Source: Antrihabitans spumae | GTDB taxonomy: Bacteria; Actinomycetota; Actinomycetes; Mycobacteriales; Mycobacteriaceae | Length of the DNA stretch: 64,000 nt | Assembly: GCF_043944905.1 (NCBI RefSeq) | Contig: NZ_JBIMSN010000012.1 | Coordinates: 37,337 to 101,336 of the forward strand | Direction: 5' to 3' | Shown: in pieces, positions 34,123-42,558 of the stretch | Numbering within the stretch: the stretch's first letter is position 1 | How the letters are laid out: every line of letters begins with the position of its first letter | The notes under the pieces: generated by a model | Databases searched by the model: none | Told to the model about the DNA's origin: nothing | The model's input: only the letters and a program-made list of their open reading frames with translations | Translations under genes and position numbers: made by a program

Positions 34123-34344
34123 ATGGCCACCACCACCCACGAATTCCGCATCGAGGGCATGCACTGCGGCAGCTGCGCACTGCTCATCGACGACACCCTC
34201 GATGACCTGCCCGGCGTCCACCGCACCCGGACAACAATGAAGAAGGGCCGCAGCACCATCGAACTCGACACCCACACCACCACCCCCGCCGACATCCTCG
34301 CGGCGATCGAAAAGCTCGGTTACACAGCGACTCTCGTGCCCTGA
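34123..34344 (+). CDS. HMA-domain metallochaperone
   Basis: This 73-residue HMA domain has GMHCGSC at about residues 11-17 and the normal beta-alpha-beta pattern. It lies 18 bases after the TauE/cupredoxin gene on the same strand, so the two are likely co-translated. It should bind Cu(I) or another soft metal and exchange it with the membrane protein upstream. Its MHCGSC loop differs from the MTCGHC loops of the two chaperones in the chromosomal-type copper operons. Confidence 0.9.
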   Translation: MATTTHEFRIEGMHCGSCALLIDDTLDDLPGVHRTRTTMKKGRSTIELDTHTTTPADILAAIEKLGYTATLVP

Positions 34345-34444
34345 ACGGTGCGTGACCGACGTCGGACCCCCGCCCGTTCGAACCCGGACGCGGCGATCCG
34401 ACGACCACCCACCCGCCGCTCCATCACACACGGAAGAAGGTCCG

Positions 34445-35083
34445 ATGCAGGTCAGAACCCGGTGGCTCGTCTTCGTTCTGGTCGTGATCGTCACGTTGAT
34501 CGTGGCGTTGTGGCCCCGATCGGGATCGCCGACGACCGCGTCGCGCACCGCTACCGAGGGCCTCGGGAGCGGGCCTGCCGGAGTCGACAGCTCCGCATCG
34601 ACCGGGTCCGACACCGGCACCGGGACAGCAGCACCCTGCCCGCATCCGCCCACGGACTCGGTCGACGAGGGTGCACTCCGGGCTGTCATGGTGCGGTGCC
34701 TGGGATCGGGCGCCGACATCGACTTCGGTGCCGCGCTGCACGGGGAACCAACACTGATCAATCTCTGGGCGTCCTGGTGCGGCCCGTGCCGGGCCGAGAT
34801 TCCCGTGCTCGACTCGTATGCCCGCGAACCGGGCGCGATTCGTGTCGTCGGACTCAACGTGCGCGACGCCCCCACCGCGGCGCTCGCGCTGTTGGCCGAA
34901 CTGGGGGCGCGGTATCCGTCCTACACCGATACCGGCGCCGCGCAGCAGGCGCTCGCGGCGCCGCCGGTGCTGCCGCTGAGTTTCCTCGTTCAGCGTGACG
35001 GTTCCGTCGACCGGATCACCGCACCGCTGGTTTTCGACGACCCCGCCCAAATCCGTGCTGCCGTCCAGGAGTTGACCCGATGA
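34445..35083 (+). CDS. TlpA-like membrane-anchored thioredoxin
   Basis: I chose the ATG at 34445 because GAAGG precedes it and the membrane anchor (RWLVFVLVVIVTLIVALW) starts at once. The 212-residue protein has a long Ser/Thr/Gly linker with one CPHPP, then a thioredoxin fold with NLWASWCGPCRAEIPVLDSY near residues 106-125 and a cis-proline region LPLSFLVQRDG. It should be a reductant in the extracytoplasmic space. It overlaps the next TlpA gene by ATGA, and that in turn overlaps ccdA. Confidence 0.9.
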   Translation: MQVRTRWLVFVLVVIVTLIVALWPRSGSPTTASRTATEGLGSGPAGVDSSASTGSDTGTGTAAPCPHPPTDSVDEGALRAVMVRCLGSGADIDFGAALHGEPTLINLWASWCGPCRAEIPVLDSYAREPGAIRVVGLNVRDAPTAALALLAELGARYPSYTDTGAAQQALAAPPVLPLSFLVQRDGSVDRITAPLVFDDPAQIRAAVQELTR

Positions 35084-35721
35084 CCGCTCCGACCTCCGTT
35101 CCTCGCCGCAGCCACCCGCCCGCAAGGCGTGCGCCGGTGATCGCGTTGCTCGTTGTGCTTCTCGCGGCGATGGTCGCCGGCACCGGATGCGCATCCGGGA
35201 CCGACGCGGTTGCCTCGGGCGGCAGTTTCGACTTCGTCGCGCCCGGCGGACAGATCGACATCCTCTACGACCCGCCACAAGCACGAGGGGCGGTGGGCGC
35301 TTTGTCCGGCCCCGATCTCATGGACGCCAGCAAGATCGTTTCGCTGTCGGACTACACGGGCCAGGTTGTCGTGATCAATCTCTGGGGCCAGTGGTGCGCG
35401 CCGTGCCGGTCCGAGGCCGACGATCTCGAACGCGCCTACGAAGCCACCAAACACCTGGGTGTCCAATTTCTCGGGATCAACGTCCGGGACCGGCAGAAAG
35501 ACAAGGCACAGGACTTCGTCAGGGACCACCGCGTCTCCTATCCCTCGATCTACGACCCGCCCATGCGGACACTGATCGCGTTGGGTGGCAACTTTCCCAC
35601 CAGCGTCATCCCGTCCACGCTGGTGCTGGACCGCCAGCACCGTGTGGCCGCGGTATTCATGCGCGCGTTGCTCACCGAAGATCTGCAGCCCGTCATCGAA
35701 CGCGTGGCTGCCGAACGATGA
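35080..35721 (+). CDS. TlpA/ResA-like thioredoxin lipoprotein
   Basis: This 213-residue protein has a signal peptide ending in AGTGC, a lipobox, so it is predicted to be lipid-anchored. The thioredoxin motif is NLWGQWCAPCRSEADDLERA near residues 99-118. It resembles the ResA/CcsX proteins that reduce apocytochrome c. It is coupled by ATGA overlaps to the TlpA gene before it and the ccdA gene after it. Here the three may keep secreted metal-binding thiols reduced rather than mature cytochrome c, because no other ccs genes are present. Confidence 0.9.
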   Translation: MTAPTSVPRRSHPPARRAPVIALLVVLLAAMVAGTGCASGTDAVASGGSFDFVAPGGQIDILYDPPQARGAVGALSGPDLMDASKIVSLSDYTGQVVVINLWGQWCAPCRSEADDLERAYEATKHLGVQFLGINVRDRQKDKAQDFVRDHRVSYPSIYDPPMRTLIALGGNFPTSVIPSTLVLDRQHRVAAVFMRALLTEDLQPVIERVAAER

Positions 35722-36524
35722 CCGTTCTTGCACAGGTCGGTGACAGCTTTCAGACGCTCGCGGCGAGCGGGCCGTTGCTGCTCGCGCTGGGTGCTTGTTT
35801 CCTGGCCGGGATGGTGTCGTTCGCCTCACCGTGCGTGGTGCCGCTGGTCCCGGGCTATTTGTCATATCTTGCCGGCATCTCCGGCGCCGAAACCCCGGAC
35901 GTCACCGCGGCGGTCGGCACCCGGGTCCGGACCGCTGGACGATGGCGGGTGACCGGTGCCGCCGTCCTGTTCGTCGCCGGATTCACCGTCGTGTTCGTCG
36001 CGGCGACCGCGTCGGTGTTCGGCGTGATCGGTGTCCTCACGCTCAACCGCGAGCTGCTGCAACGGATCGGCGGCGTGATCACCATCGTGATGGGCTTGGC
36101 GTTCGTCGGCCTGATCCCGGCGCTGCAGCGCGACACCCGTTTTGCGCCGCGCCGCATATCGTCGCTGGCCGGTGCCCCGCTGTTGGGGGCGGTCTTCGGT
36201 TTGGGTTGGACACCGTGCCTTGGCCCCACCCTGGCCGGGGTGATCTCGGTCGCCGCCGGGACCGACGGCGCGACCGCCGCACGAGGTGTCGTCCTGATCG
36301 TCGCCTACTGTCTCGGGCTCGGACTGCCCTTCGTGGTGCTCGCTTTCGAGTCGGCCACCGCCGTCCGCGGGGTGGGGTGGCTGCGCCGCAACACCCGAAC
36401 CATCCAGATCCTGGGCGGCATCATGCTCATCGCGGTCGGTATCGCCCTGCTCACCGGCGCGTGGGAACTGTTCGTCGGGTGGCTACGCAACGAATTGGTC
36501 TCCAACGTGGTGTTGCCGATCTGA
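35718..36524 (+). CDS. ccdA: Cytochrome c biogenesis/thiol-disulfide electron carrier CcdA
   Basis: I chose the ATG at 35718, which overlaps the stop of the thioredoxin gene as ATGA. The 268-residue protein has six helices with the paired CcdA cysteines in GMVSFASPCVVPLVPGYL (helix 1) and GLGWTPCLGPTLAG (helix 4). It passes electrons from cytosolic thioredoxin across the membrane to the two TlpA-type proteins encoded just upstream. The trio is therefore a complete extracytoplasmic thiol-reducing pathway. Confidence 0.93.
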   Translation: MTVLAQVGDSFQTLAASGPLLLALGACFLAGMVSFASPCVVPLVPGYLSYLAGISGAETPDVTAAVGTRVRTAGRWRVTGAAVLFVAGFTVVFVAATASVFGVIGVLTLNRELLQRIGGVITIVMGLAFVGLIPALQRDTRFAPRRISSLAGAPLLGAVFGLGWTPCLGPTLAGVISVAAGTDGATAARGVVLIVAYCLGLGLPFVVLAFESATAVRGVGWLRRNTRTIQILGGIMLIAVGIALLTGAWELFVGWLRNELVSNVVLPI

Positions 36525-36700
36525 CGGCCCACCGACGGGGGTCCACCGCCACGGGTCGCATCAATCCAGCACATTCACACCTCTCGCGATCCAGACAGCA
36601 CGGTGTCTGGGATACGGCTGCACCGGCGCCTGATTCGACCACCACCACTGTAGGAATTCACGGAACATGGCGGTGGAGCGCTCGCCCGACCTGCGGTTTC

Positions 36701-36964
36701 TCAGGTTCGTGTCGGCGACAGATTCTCAACATCATGTCGGAATCCTCGCGACGCGGTCTGGATCCGGTGTGGGGTGTCGGCGGGGACGATGACATGGGTG
36801 CCACGGTGCGGCTGACCGCGCCGATCGACGACAGTCATCGGTGAGCTCGCGGTCATGACCTGAACGGCGTGATGGGCGTGGGTGTCGGTCACCCCGATCG
36901 ACCCGGTGAACGCAAGGATTCCGGGCCGGATCAGGGCGCCGCCGCTCCAGGTGTGGTCGGTCAT
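36701..36964 (-). pseudogene. Truncated AraC-type cupin domain protein
   Basis: The start at 36964 overlaps the stop of cadD as ATGA. The 87-residue product is a cupin start (GGALIRPGILAFTGSIGVTDTHAHHAVQVM, HVIVPADTPHRIQT) and stops soon after residue 80. AraC regulators of this type carry about 200 further residues including the DNA-binding domain, so the gene is cut short. The same kind of cupin start occurs at 31442. Whether the cupin alone functions, for example as a His-rich metal sensor, is unknown. Confidence 0.55.
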
Positions 36965-37554
36965 GTCACCGCCTCGAATAGCCGGAGGATCACGCCGGAT
37001 TCGATCAGGATGATCGCGCCGAGTGCGATGAAAACCGCGGGGACGAGCCAGTGGTCGACTCGTTCGAGGGTTTCGGTGACCTTCTTGTGGCTGCCGAGGA
37101 GCCGCCCGGCTGCGCACCAGATGCCGACGCAGACCATGAACACGGCGATGGTGATCGCGGTTTGGGGCGGTGCGAGGGTGCGGAAGACGGGGGTGTAGAG
37201 GGAGATGTTGTCGGCACCGTTGGCGATGGTGATGCCCGCGACCCCGAGCAACCCCGCGGCGACGACCGGTGACTCGCCGTCACCGTTGCGGCCGGCGATC
37301 AGGCCACGGATACCGAGGGCGAGTGGCAGCAGCCCGAGCAGCCCGACCCACTCGTCGGGGACGATGACCAACCCGAGGGCGGCGATCACGCTGATCACCA
37401 CGATGGCGGTGAAGCCGAGGTACTGGCCGGCGACGATCTGCCACGGGTGTGGCCGTCCTTGGGTTGAGGCCACGAACAGCACGGTGAGTACGACGATGTC
37501 GTCGATGTTGGTGCCTGCGAACATCGCTACGGCCGCGAGGACGGTTTCGATCAC
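36961..37554 (-). CDS. cadD: Cadmium resistance transporter, CadD family
   Basis: This 197-residue protein has about five hydrophobic helices. It shows the CadD hallmarks GTNIDDIVVLTVLF near the N-terminus and GVAGITIANGADNISLYTPVF in the middle, both with acidic residues within helices. CadD proteins confer modest cadmium resistance, probably by export. It is part of the minus-strand unit CmtR-like, ATPase, lspA, DUF3703, cadD, which starts at 40798 and would answer to Cd/Pb. Confidence 0.92.
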   Translation of the reverse strand: MIETVLAAVAMFAGTNIDDIVVLTVLFVASTQGRPHPWQIVAGQYLGFTAIVVISVIAALGLVIVPDEWVGLLGLLPLALGIRGLIAGRNGDGESPVVAAGLLGVAGITIANGADNISLYTPVFRTLAPPQTAITIAVFMVCVGIWCAAGRLLGSHKKVTETLERVDHWLVPAVFIALGAIILIESGVILRLFEAVT

Positions 37555-37588
37555 CGGAGGTACCCCGCGGCGGAGGTCAACTGCACGT

Positions 37589-37945
37589 TCACCGGGTGGG
37601 GTCCGCTCGCCCGGTGAGGGCCGCGAGGTCGGACGGGAGCGGCATCGGGGTCGTCAGCCCCGCGCGGGTGCGGCCGGTGTTACCCTCCGGGTAGTGGCCG
37701 ACCAGGGATCCGGGTGCGGCGACGACGATCCGCACGATCTGCCCGAGGGCCTCGCGGCGGTCGTGTTGGCGCAGAGCGAGTGCGAGCATGGCGACGTGGT
37801 TGCGGGTATGCGGCCAGGGGTAGGGCTGGGACAGGATGTGCGCCCGTTCGAGGTGCACCCACCGCGCATTGTCGGCCGTGGTGTCGCGGGCGGCGGTCAT
37901 CTCCGCGGTGTAGGCGGATCGAATGCGGTCCGGCATGGCGGTCAT
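37589..37945 (-). CDS. DUF3703 family protein
   Basis: This 118-residue soluble protein contains WVHLERAHILSQPYPWPHTRNHVAMLALALR (about residues 29-59), the His-spaced helix typical of DUF3703. Its start overlaps the lspA stop as ATGA. DUF3703 genes are often found in metal and arsenic resistance islands, but their activity is not established. Four conserved His residues in the helical stretch could bind metal. Alternative start: ATG at 37936. Confidence 0.85.
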   Translation of the reverse strand: MTAMPDRIRSAYTAEMTAARDTTADNARWVHLERAHILSQPYPWPHTRNHVAMLALALRQHDRREALGQIVRIVVAAPGSLVGHYPEGNTGRTRAGLTTPMPLPSDLAALTGRADPTR

Positions 37946-38469
37946 GCCGCACTCTCCCTGGCGGTAGGCGCCGATTCAGTAGGAGTTCGGATCGAATCCC
38001 AGACCATCGATGCGATCACCAGCACGACACCGCAGGTGAGGTAGGTGTCGGCGAGGTTGAAGGTAGGCCACCAGCCGGTGTGGAAGTAGTCGGTGACCTT
38101 CCCGTCGACGGCGCGGTCGATCACGTTGGCGGCCGCTCCCGCGAAGATCGCCGAAAAGCCCACCACCCCCACCAGCGAACTGGCGGGGACGGTGCGCCAC
38201 GCGTAGACGCCGACACCGAGGGTGATGGTGGCGGTGACCGCGAGGACGATCCACGTCGGCAACTGGTCGCCGAGGCTGAACGCGACACCGCTGTTGTACG
38301 CCAACCGCAGTTGCAGCAATCCCAGGTCAACACTGCGACCCCCGGACAGTTCCCGGCGCGCGACAGGTTCGACCAGCAGTGCACCCGCTGCGAGCGCGAC
38401 GGCGACGGCGACAAGAACCCACCGCGACCGTCCCGCGCGGGTCGATCGAGCGGTCGCTGTCTCGATCAT
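37942..38469 (-). CDS. lspA: Lipoprotein signal peptidase (signal peptidase II), PbrC-like context
   Basis: This 175-residue protein has four helices and all LspA motifs: YNSGVAFSLG, GAAANVIDRAVDGKVTDYF with the first catalytic Asp, and FNLADTYLTCG with the second. It overlaps the ATPase gene upstream and DUF3703 downstream by ATGA. A signal peptidase II encoded directly behind a metal ATPase recalls PbrC in lead-resistance operons, so its role here is probably tied to lead/cadmium resistance rather than general lipoprotein processing. That role is inference from context. Confidence 0.93.
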   Translation of the reverse strand: MIETATARSTRAGRSRWVLVAVAVALAAGALLVEPVARRELSGGRSVDLGLLQLRLAYNSGVAFSLGDQLPTWIVLAVTATITLGVGVYAWRTVPASSLVGVVGFSAIFAGAAANVIDRAVDGKVTDYFHTGWWPTFNLADTYLTCGVVLVIASMVWDSIRTPTESAPTARESAA

Positions 38470-40421
38470 GCGCGGGCCTCGAGCTTCTCCGTCTTCAGGG
38501 CCCGTACCGACCCGGTGGTCAGGGGCTGGGCGCGGCCGGCCCGGACACCGTTGGCGATCACCACAATCTCGGCGACCTCGTGCACGAGGACCACGGCGGC
38601 GAGGCCGAGGACACCGAACAGGGCCAGTGGCATCAGGACGGTGATGATCGCGAGCGACAGTCCGACGTTCTGCAACATGATCGCTCGTGAGCGGCGGGCG
38701 TGTGCCAGGGCCTGCGGCAGGTGGCGCAGGTCCTCACCCATGAGGGCGACGTCGGCGGTTTCGATGGCCACGTCGGTGCCCATCGCGCCCATCGCGATGC
38801 CGAGGTCGGCGGTGGCCAGGGCGGGGGCGTCGTTGACGCCGTCGCCGACCATCGCCGTCGGCCGCGTGGTGCGCAACTCGCCGATGATGCGGGCCTTGTC
38901 CTCCGGGCGCAGGTCGGCGTGGACCTCGTCGATCCCGACGTCGGCCGCGAGTGCGCGGGCGGTGCGTTCGTTGTCGCCGGTGAGCATCGCGACGTGGTAA
39001 CCGTCGCGGCGCAGCCCGGCCACCACTTCGGCCGCTTCGGGCCGCAGTTCGTCGCGGACCGCGACCGCCCCGATCACCACGCCGTCGCGCTCGATGAGCA
39101 CCGCGGTGGCCCCGGCCTGCTGCATCCGTTCCACGTCGGCGGCGAGGGGTCCGGGCTCGATCCAGCCCGGGCGCCCCAACCGCACCGCACGTCCGTCGAG
39201 GTATCCGGTGAGGCCGGCACTGGTGACGGCCTCGACGTTCTCGGCCGGGGCGTAGTCGTCGACGGCGGCGAGGATCGCCTTCGCGAGGGGGTGCTCGCTG
39301 CGCGCTTCCAGGGCCGCGGCCACCGCGAGGACCTCGTCGCGGGTGGCCCCCGCGGTGGTGGCGATGTCGATGACGGTGGGCCGGTTGCGGGTCAGGGTGC
39401 CGGTCTTGTCCAGGGCGATGCCGCGGATCCGACCGAGTGCTTCGAGGGCGGCGCCGCCCTTGACCAGGACACCGAGCTTGCTGGCGGCACCGACGGCGGC
39501 GAACACGGTCACCGGCACGGCGATCGCCAGCGCGCACGGCGAGGCGGCGACGAGGACGACGAGGGCGCGTTCGATCCACACACGCGGTTCCCCGAGCAGG
39601 CTGCCGACTGCGGCGATGACCGCGGCGATGACCAGGATCGCCGGGACCAGCGGTTTGGCGACTTTGTCGGCCAGGCGTTGGGCCTCACCCTTGCGGGATT
39701 GTTCGGCCTCGACGATCCGCACGATCTTGGCCAGGGAGTTGTCCTGGGCATCGGCGGTGACGGTGATCTCGAGGACGCCGGTGCCGTTGATCGAGCCGGC
39801 GAACACCTCGTCGCCCGGCCCGGCCTCGACCGGCACGGACTCGCCGGTGATCGCCGAGACGTCCAAGGCGGTCCGGCCGGTCGCGATGGTGCCGTCGGTG
39901 GCGATCCGCTCGCCTGGCTTGACGATCATCATCTCGCCCAGGCGCAGTTCGGCCGGGGGGACCGTCTGTTCGCGGCCGTCGCGGATCACGGTGGCGGTGG
40001 CCGGGACCAGGGACAGCAGCGCGCGCAGGCCGCGGCGGGTGCGGGTGACCGAGTACTCCTCGAGGCCTTCGCTGATCGCGAAGAGGAACGCCAGCATGGC
40101 GGCTTCCTCGACCTTGCCGAGGAGCACGGCGCCGACCGCGGCGATCGTCATCAGGGTGCCGACCCCGATTTTGCCCTGTACCAGGCGTTTGAGGGTGGAC
40201 GGGACGAAGGTGTAGCCGGCGACGAATAGTGCGAGCGAGAACACCGTCAACGCGACCAGGCGGGGACCGCCGGTCCACTCGACGATCAGACCGACCGCCA
40301 GCAGCACACCGGCGACCGCGGCGGCCCGGATCTCAGTGATCTGCCACAGTTTTTCCGGCTCGCGTTCCTCCTCGCCCTCGGGGCGGGGCTCGTCGTGGCC
40401 GCAGCCGCACGCGTCGCTCAT
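38466..40421 (-). CDS. P1B-type heavy-metal ATPase with SPC motif (CadA/CtpG-like)
   Basis: I chose the ATG at 40421, which overlaps the stop of the ArsR gene as ATGA. The 651-residue protein begins MSDACGCGHDEP (Cys/His metal tip, no HMA domain). It then has membrane helices, actuator TGES, the ion-site motif AASPCALAIAVP near residue 302, DKTGTLT, SEHPLAKA, GDGVNDAPA and a C-terminal LVHEVAEIVV helix. SPC rather than CPC is typical of divalent-metal P1B-4-like pumps. With a CmtR-like sensor and CadD, cadmium, lead, zinc or cobalt are the likely substrates. Confidence 0.93.
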   Translation of the reverse strand: MSDACGCGHDEPRPEGEEEREPEKLWQITEIRAAAVAGVLLAVGLIVEWTGGPRLVALTVFSLALFVAGYTFVPSTLKRLVQGKIGVGTLMTIAAVGAVLLGKVEEAAMLAFLFAISEGLEEYSVTRTRRGLRALLSLVPATATVIRDGREQTVPPAELRLGEMMIVKPGERIATDGTIATGRTALDVSAITGESVPVEAGPGDEVFAGSINGTGVLEITVTADAQDNSLAKIVRIVEAEQSRKGEAQRLADKVAKPLVPAILVIAAVIAAVGSLLGEPRVWIERALVVLVAASPCALAIAVPVTVFAAVGAASKLGVLVKGGAALEALGRIRGIALDKTGTLTRNRPTVIDIATTAGATRDEVLAVAAALEARSEHPLAKAILAAVDDYAPAENVEAVTSAGLTGYLDGRAVRLGRPGWIEPGPLAADVERMQQAGATAVLIERDGVVIGAVAVRDELRPEAAEVVAGLRRDGYHVAMLTGDNERTARALAADVGIDEVHADLRPEDKARIIGELRTTRPTAMVGDGVNDAPALATADLGIAMGAMGTDVAIETADVALMGEDLRHLPQALAHARRSRAIMLQNVGLSLAIITVLMPLALFGVLGLAAVVLVHEVAEIVVIANGVRAGRAQPLTTGSVRALKTEKLEARA

Positions 40422-40798
40422 GCCCGCACCCCCTCGGCGGTGTCGGTGCCGTAGTTCGGGCACAGCGCCACCGCATTTCCGGTGGCAGCGAGCAGGGTTT
40501 CCGCCGAGGCCAGCAGGTCCAGCAGCTCGGGCCAGGTCAGGGAGTAGAACACCTGCCGGCCTTGCGGGCGGCCCTGCACCAGACCGCAGTCCCGCAGGCA
40601 CGCCACGTGCGCCGACACCGTCGACTGCGCCAAGTTTTGTTCACCGACCAGGTCCGCCACCCTCGCCTCCCCGGCGGCGAGTCGGCGCACGATCGCCAGC
40701 CGGGTGCCGTCGGAGAGGCTGTGGAACAACGCCACCGCCGCATCCAGGTTCGTACCGGTGCCCGGCGCTGCCAGGCACTTATCGCTATCAATCGTCAT
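40418..40798 (-). CDS. ArsR/SmtB family metal sensor, CmtR-like
   Basis: I chose the ATG at 40798; a -10 TATCAT lies six bases before it. The 126-residue winged-helix protein has LFHSLSDGTRLAIVRRL and AQSTVSAHVACLRDCGL, with the CmtR-type CLRDC pair, and ends near ALCPNYGTDT with a third Cys. It should release DNA on binding Cd(II) or Pb(II) and controls the coupled ATPase-lspA-DUF3703-cadD operon. It is a close paralogue of the sensor at 28696-29082. Confidence 0.92.
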   Translation of the reverse strand: MTIDSDKCLAAPGTGTNLDAAVALFHSLSDGTRLAIVRRLAAGEARVADLVGEQNLAQSTVSAHVACLRDCGLVQGRPQGRQVFYSLTWPELLDLLASAETLLAATGNAVALCPNYGTDTAEGVRA

Positions 40799-40836
40799 GT
40801 GACGATGATAGCGCACTTGGTAGTTGCATTGCATCC
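40799..40836 (-). promoter_or_regulatory. Leaderless promoter of the second CmtR-like operon
   Basis: On the minus strand TATCAT (40810-40805) lies six bases before the ATG at 40798, the same layout as before the paralogous gene at 28696. An imperfect inverted repeat, GCAACT-ACC-AAGTGC, overlaps the expected spacer and could be the repressor site. Confidence 0.45.
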
Positions 40837-40949
40837 GGTGATGACGGGGTATGTGCCGACGTCGATGTCATGAGATTTCCGTACGGAGGTAGCCGGATGA
40901 TTCTCGACAGGGGCAACCTTCATGCTTGAGCAACCACTTGCATCGCAAG

Positions 40950-41566
40950 AGTCACAGCACCGGGTGATTGAACGCGACCCTCGAGGCCACCGGAGAACGC
41001 GATCGTCTTGTGCTGCGACGAGAATCTCAGATCCAGGCGTTGGACCGCACGGCCCCGACGTTGCCGATGCAGATCGGGATCCCCGAGCGGCAGACCCACG
41101 ACTATGTTCGCCACGGCACGACCACGCTGTTCGCGGCATTGGAGATCGCGACCGGCAGAGTCACAGGCGTGTGCAAGCCGCGGCACCGGCACCAGGAATT
41201 CCTGTCGTTCCTCAAACACGTTGCACGCGCTTACCCCAAACAGCAACTACACCTCGTGATGGACAACTACGCGGCGCACAAGAAGCAGGAGATCCGCGAC
41301 TGGTTGGCCGAAAACCCCCGGATCCGTGTGCATTTCACCCCGACGTCGGCGTCCTGGATGAACCTGGTCGAGGTGTGGTTCGGCATCATCGAACGCCAGG
41401 CAATCCCACCGCGGCACATTCCGAAACGTCAAAGAGCTCACCACCGCGATCCGGCAGTTCATCAACGGTTGGAACCCACGCGCCCACCCATTCGTCTGGA
41501 CCAAAACCGCCGATCAAATCCTCAAGAAAGCCAACCGCCCAACAACTTCAAACGCGGACCACTAGG
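40950..41566 (+). pseudogene. IS630-family transposase remnant
   Basis: Across three frames the DNA encodes an IS630 DDE domain: CCDE followed by SQIQALDRTAPTLPMQ, YVRHGTTTLFAALEIATG, HLVMDNYAAHKKQEI, FTPTSASWMNLVEVWFGIIE. After a one-base insertion near 41407 it continues NVKELTTAIRQFINGWN to NADH and a stop. The N-terminal helix-turn-helix part is missing and there are at least two frameshifts. It marks the left edge of the AT-richer ABC island and may have helped bring it in. Confidence 0.75.
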
Positions 41567-41640
41567 CTAGGGATAAGTAAAAAGGGGTATTAAAATGGAC
41601 ATAGAAGCAGAAACCAATACAAACGATTCGGACACCAAAA

Positions 41641-42558
41641 GTGGCTGATGCGATTATTGTCTCAAAACTAATTAAGAATTTCGGCAGCTTCCGCGCCCTC
41701 AACCAGCTTGATTTAACTGTCAAGACTGGCGAAGTACATGGATTTTTGGGGCCCAACGGTTCGGGCAAATCCACGACTATCCGCATTTTGCTTGGCTTGA
41801 TGCGTAAGTCGGCTGGTGAGGTGCGCATGATGGGCGGGGACCCCTGGCGCGACGCTGTGGAGCTGCATCGCCGCTTGGCCTATGTGCCGGGTGAGGTCAA
41901 CCTGTGGCCAAACCTTTCCGGCGGCGAAGCGATCGATATTCTTGGCTCGCTGCGCGGCGGACTGGATAAACAGCGCCGCAAGCAGCTGCTTGACCGTTTC
42001 GACCTTGACCCGTCCAAGAAATTTCGTACCTACTCAAAGGGTAACAGGCAGAAAGTGGCGCTGGTAGCCGCTCTCACTTCTGATGTCGAGCTTTATATAT
42101 TGGACGAACCGACATCAGGATTAGATCCTCTTATGGAGGCAGTGTTTCAAGAATGTATTCGCGAACTAAAGAGCGCTGGTAAGACCGTCCTGCTATCCAG
42201 CCATATTCTGGCTGAAGTTGAGTCGTTGTGCGACCGGGTAACAATCATCAGCCACGGCGAGACCATCGAGAGTGGCACACTCGCGGAATTGCAGGGCCTG
42301 CACCATACCACGGTCATAGTCGAGACTGAACAGCCAATTACCGGTTTACAAAAATTATCAGGCATCCGCAACCTTGTTATCAAGGGACGGCAAGCCCACT
42401 TCGAAGTTGACCCACCAAGCCTGGACGCTGCTTTTGATGTGCTGAGCAAACTCAATATCCGCAGCGTCACCAGTCACCCGCCGACGCTCGAAGAACTATT
42501 TTTGCGCTACTACAAAGTCACAGATATAAAAGACCAGAATAAAAAGGCAGTACGATAA
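41641..42558 (+). CDS. ABC transporter ATP-binding protein (ABC-2 exporter type)
   Basis: This 305-residue protein starts at a GTG. Walker A is GPNGSGKS near residues 38-45, the signature region reads YSKGNRQKVALVAAL, Walker B is ELYILDEPTSGLD, and an H-loop SSHI follows. It is coupled to the permease by a one-base overlap (TAATG). Codon use is clearly AT-richer than its neighbours (AAA, ATT, TTA), marking recent acquisition. A 17-codon frame from 41594 ends inside this start and may be a leader or truncated tail. It should power a multidrug or antibiotic exporter. Confidence 0.93.
   Translation: MADAIIVSKLIKNFGSFRALNQLDLTVKTGEVHGFLGPNGSGKSTTIRILLGLMRKSAGEVRMMGGDPWRDAVELHRRLAYVPGEVNLWPNLSGGEAIDILGSLRGGLDKQRRKQLLDRFDLDPSKKFRTYSKGNRQKVALVAALTSDVELYILDEPTSGLDPLMEAVFQECIRELKSAGKTVLLSSHILAEVESLCDRVTIISHGETIESGTLAELQGLHHTTVIVETEQPITGLQKLSGIRNLVIKGRQAHFEVDPPSLDAAFDVLSKLNIRSVTSHPPTLEELFLRYYKVTDIKDQNKKAVR

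Noticed and set aside
38700..40229. 509-residue plus-strand frame opposite the metal ATPase
   Set aside because: It is Gly/Asp/Val-rich antisense shadow; the opposite strand has every P1B motif.
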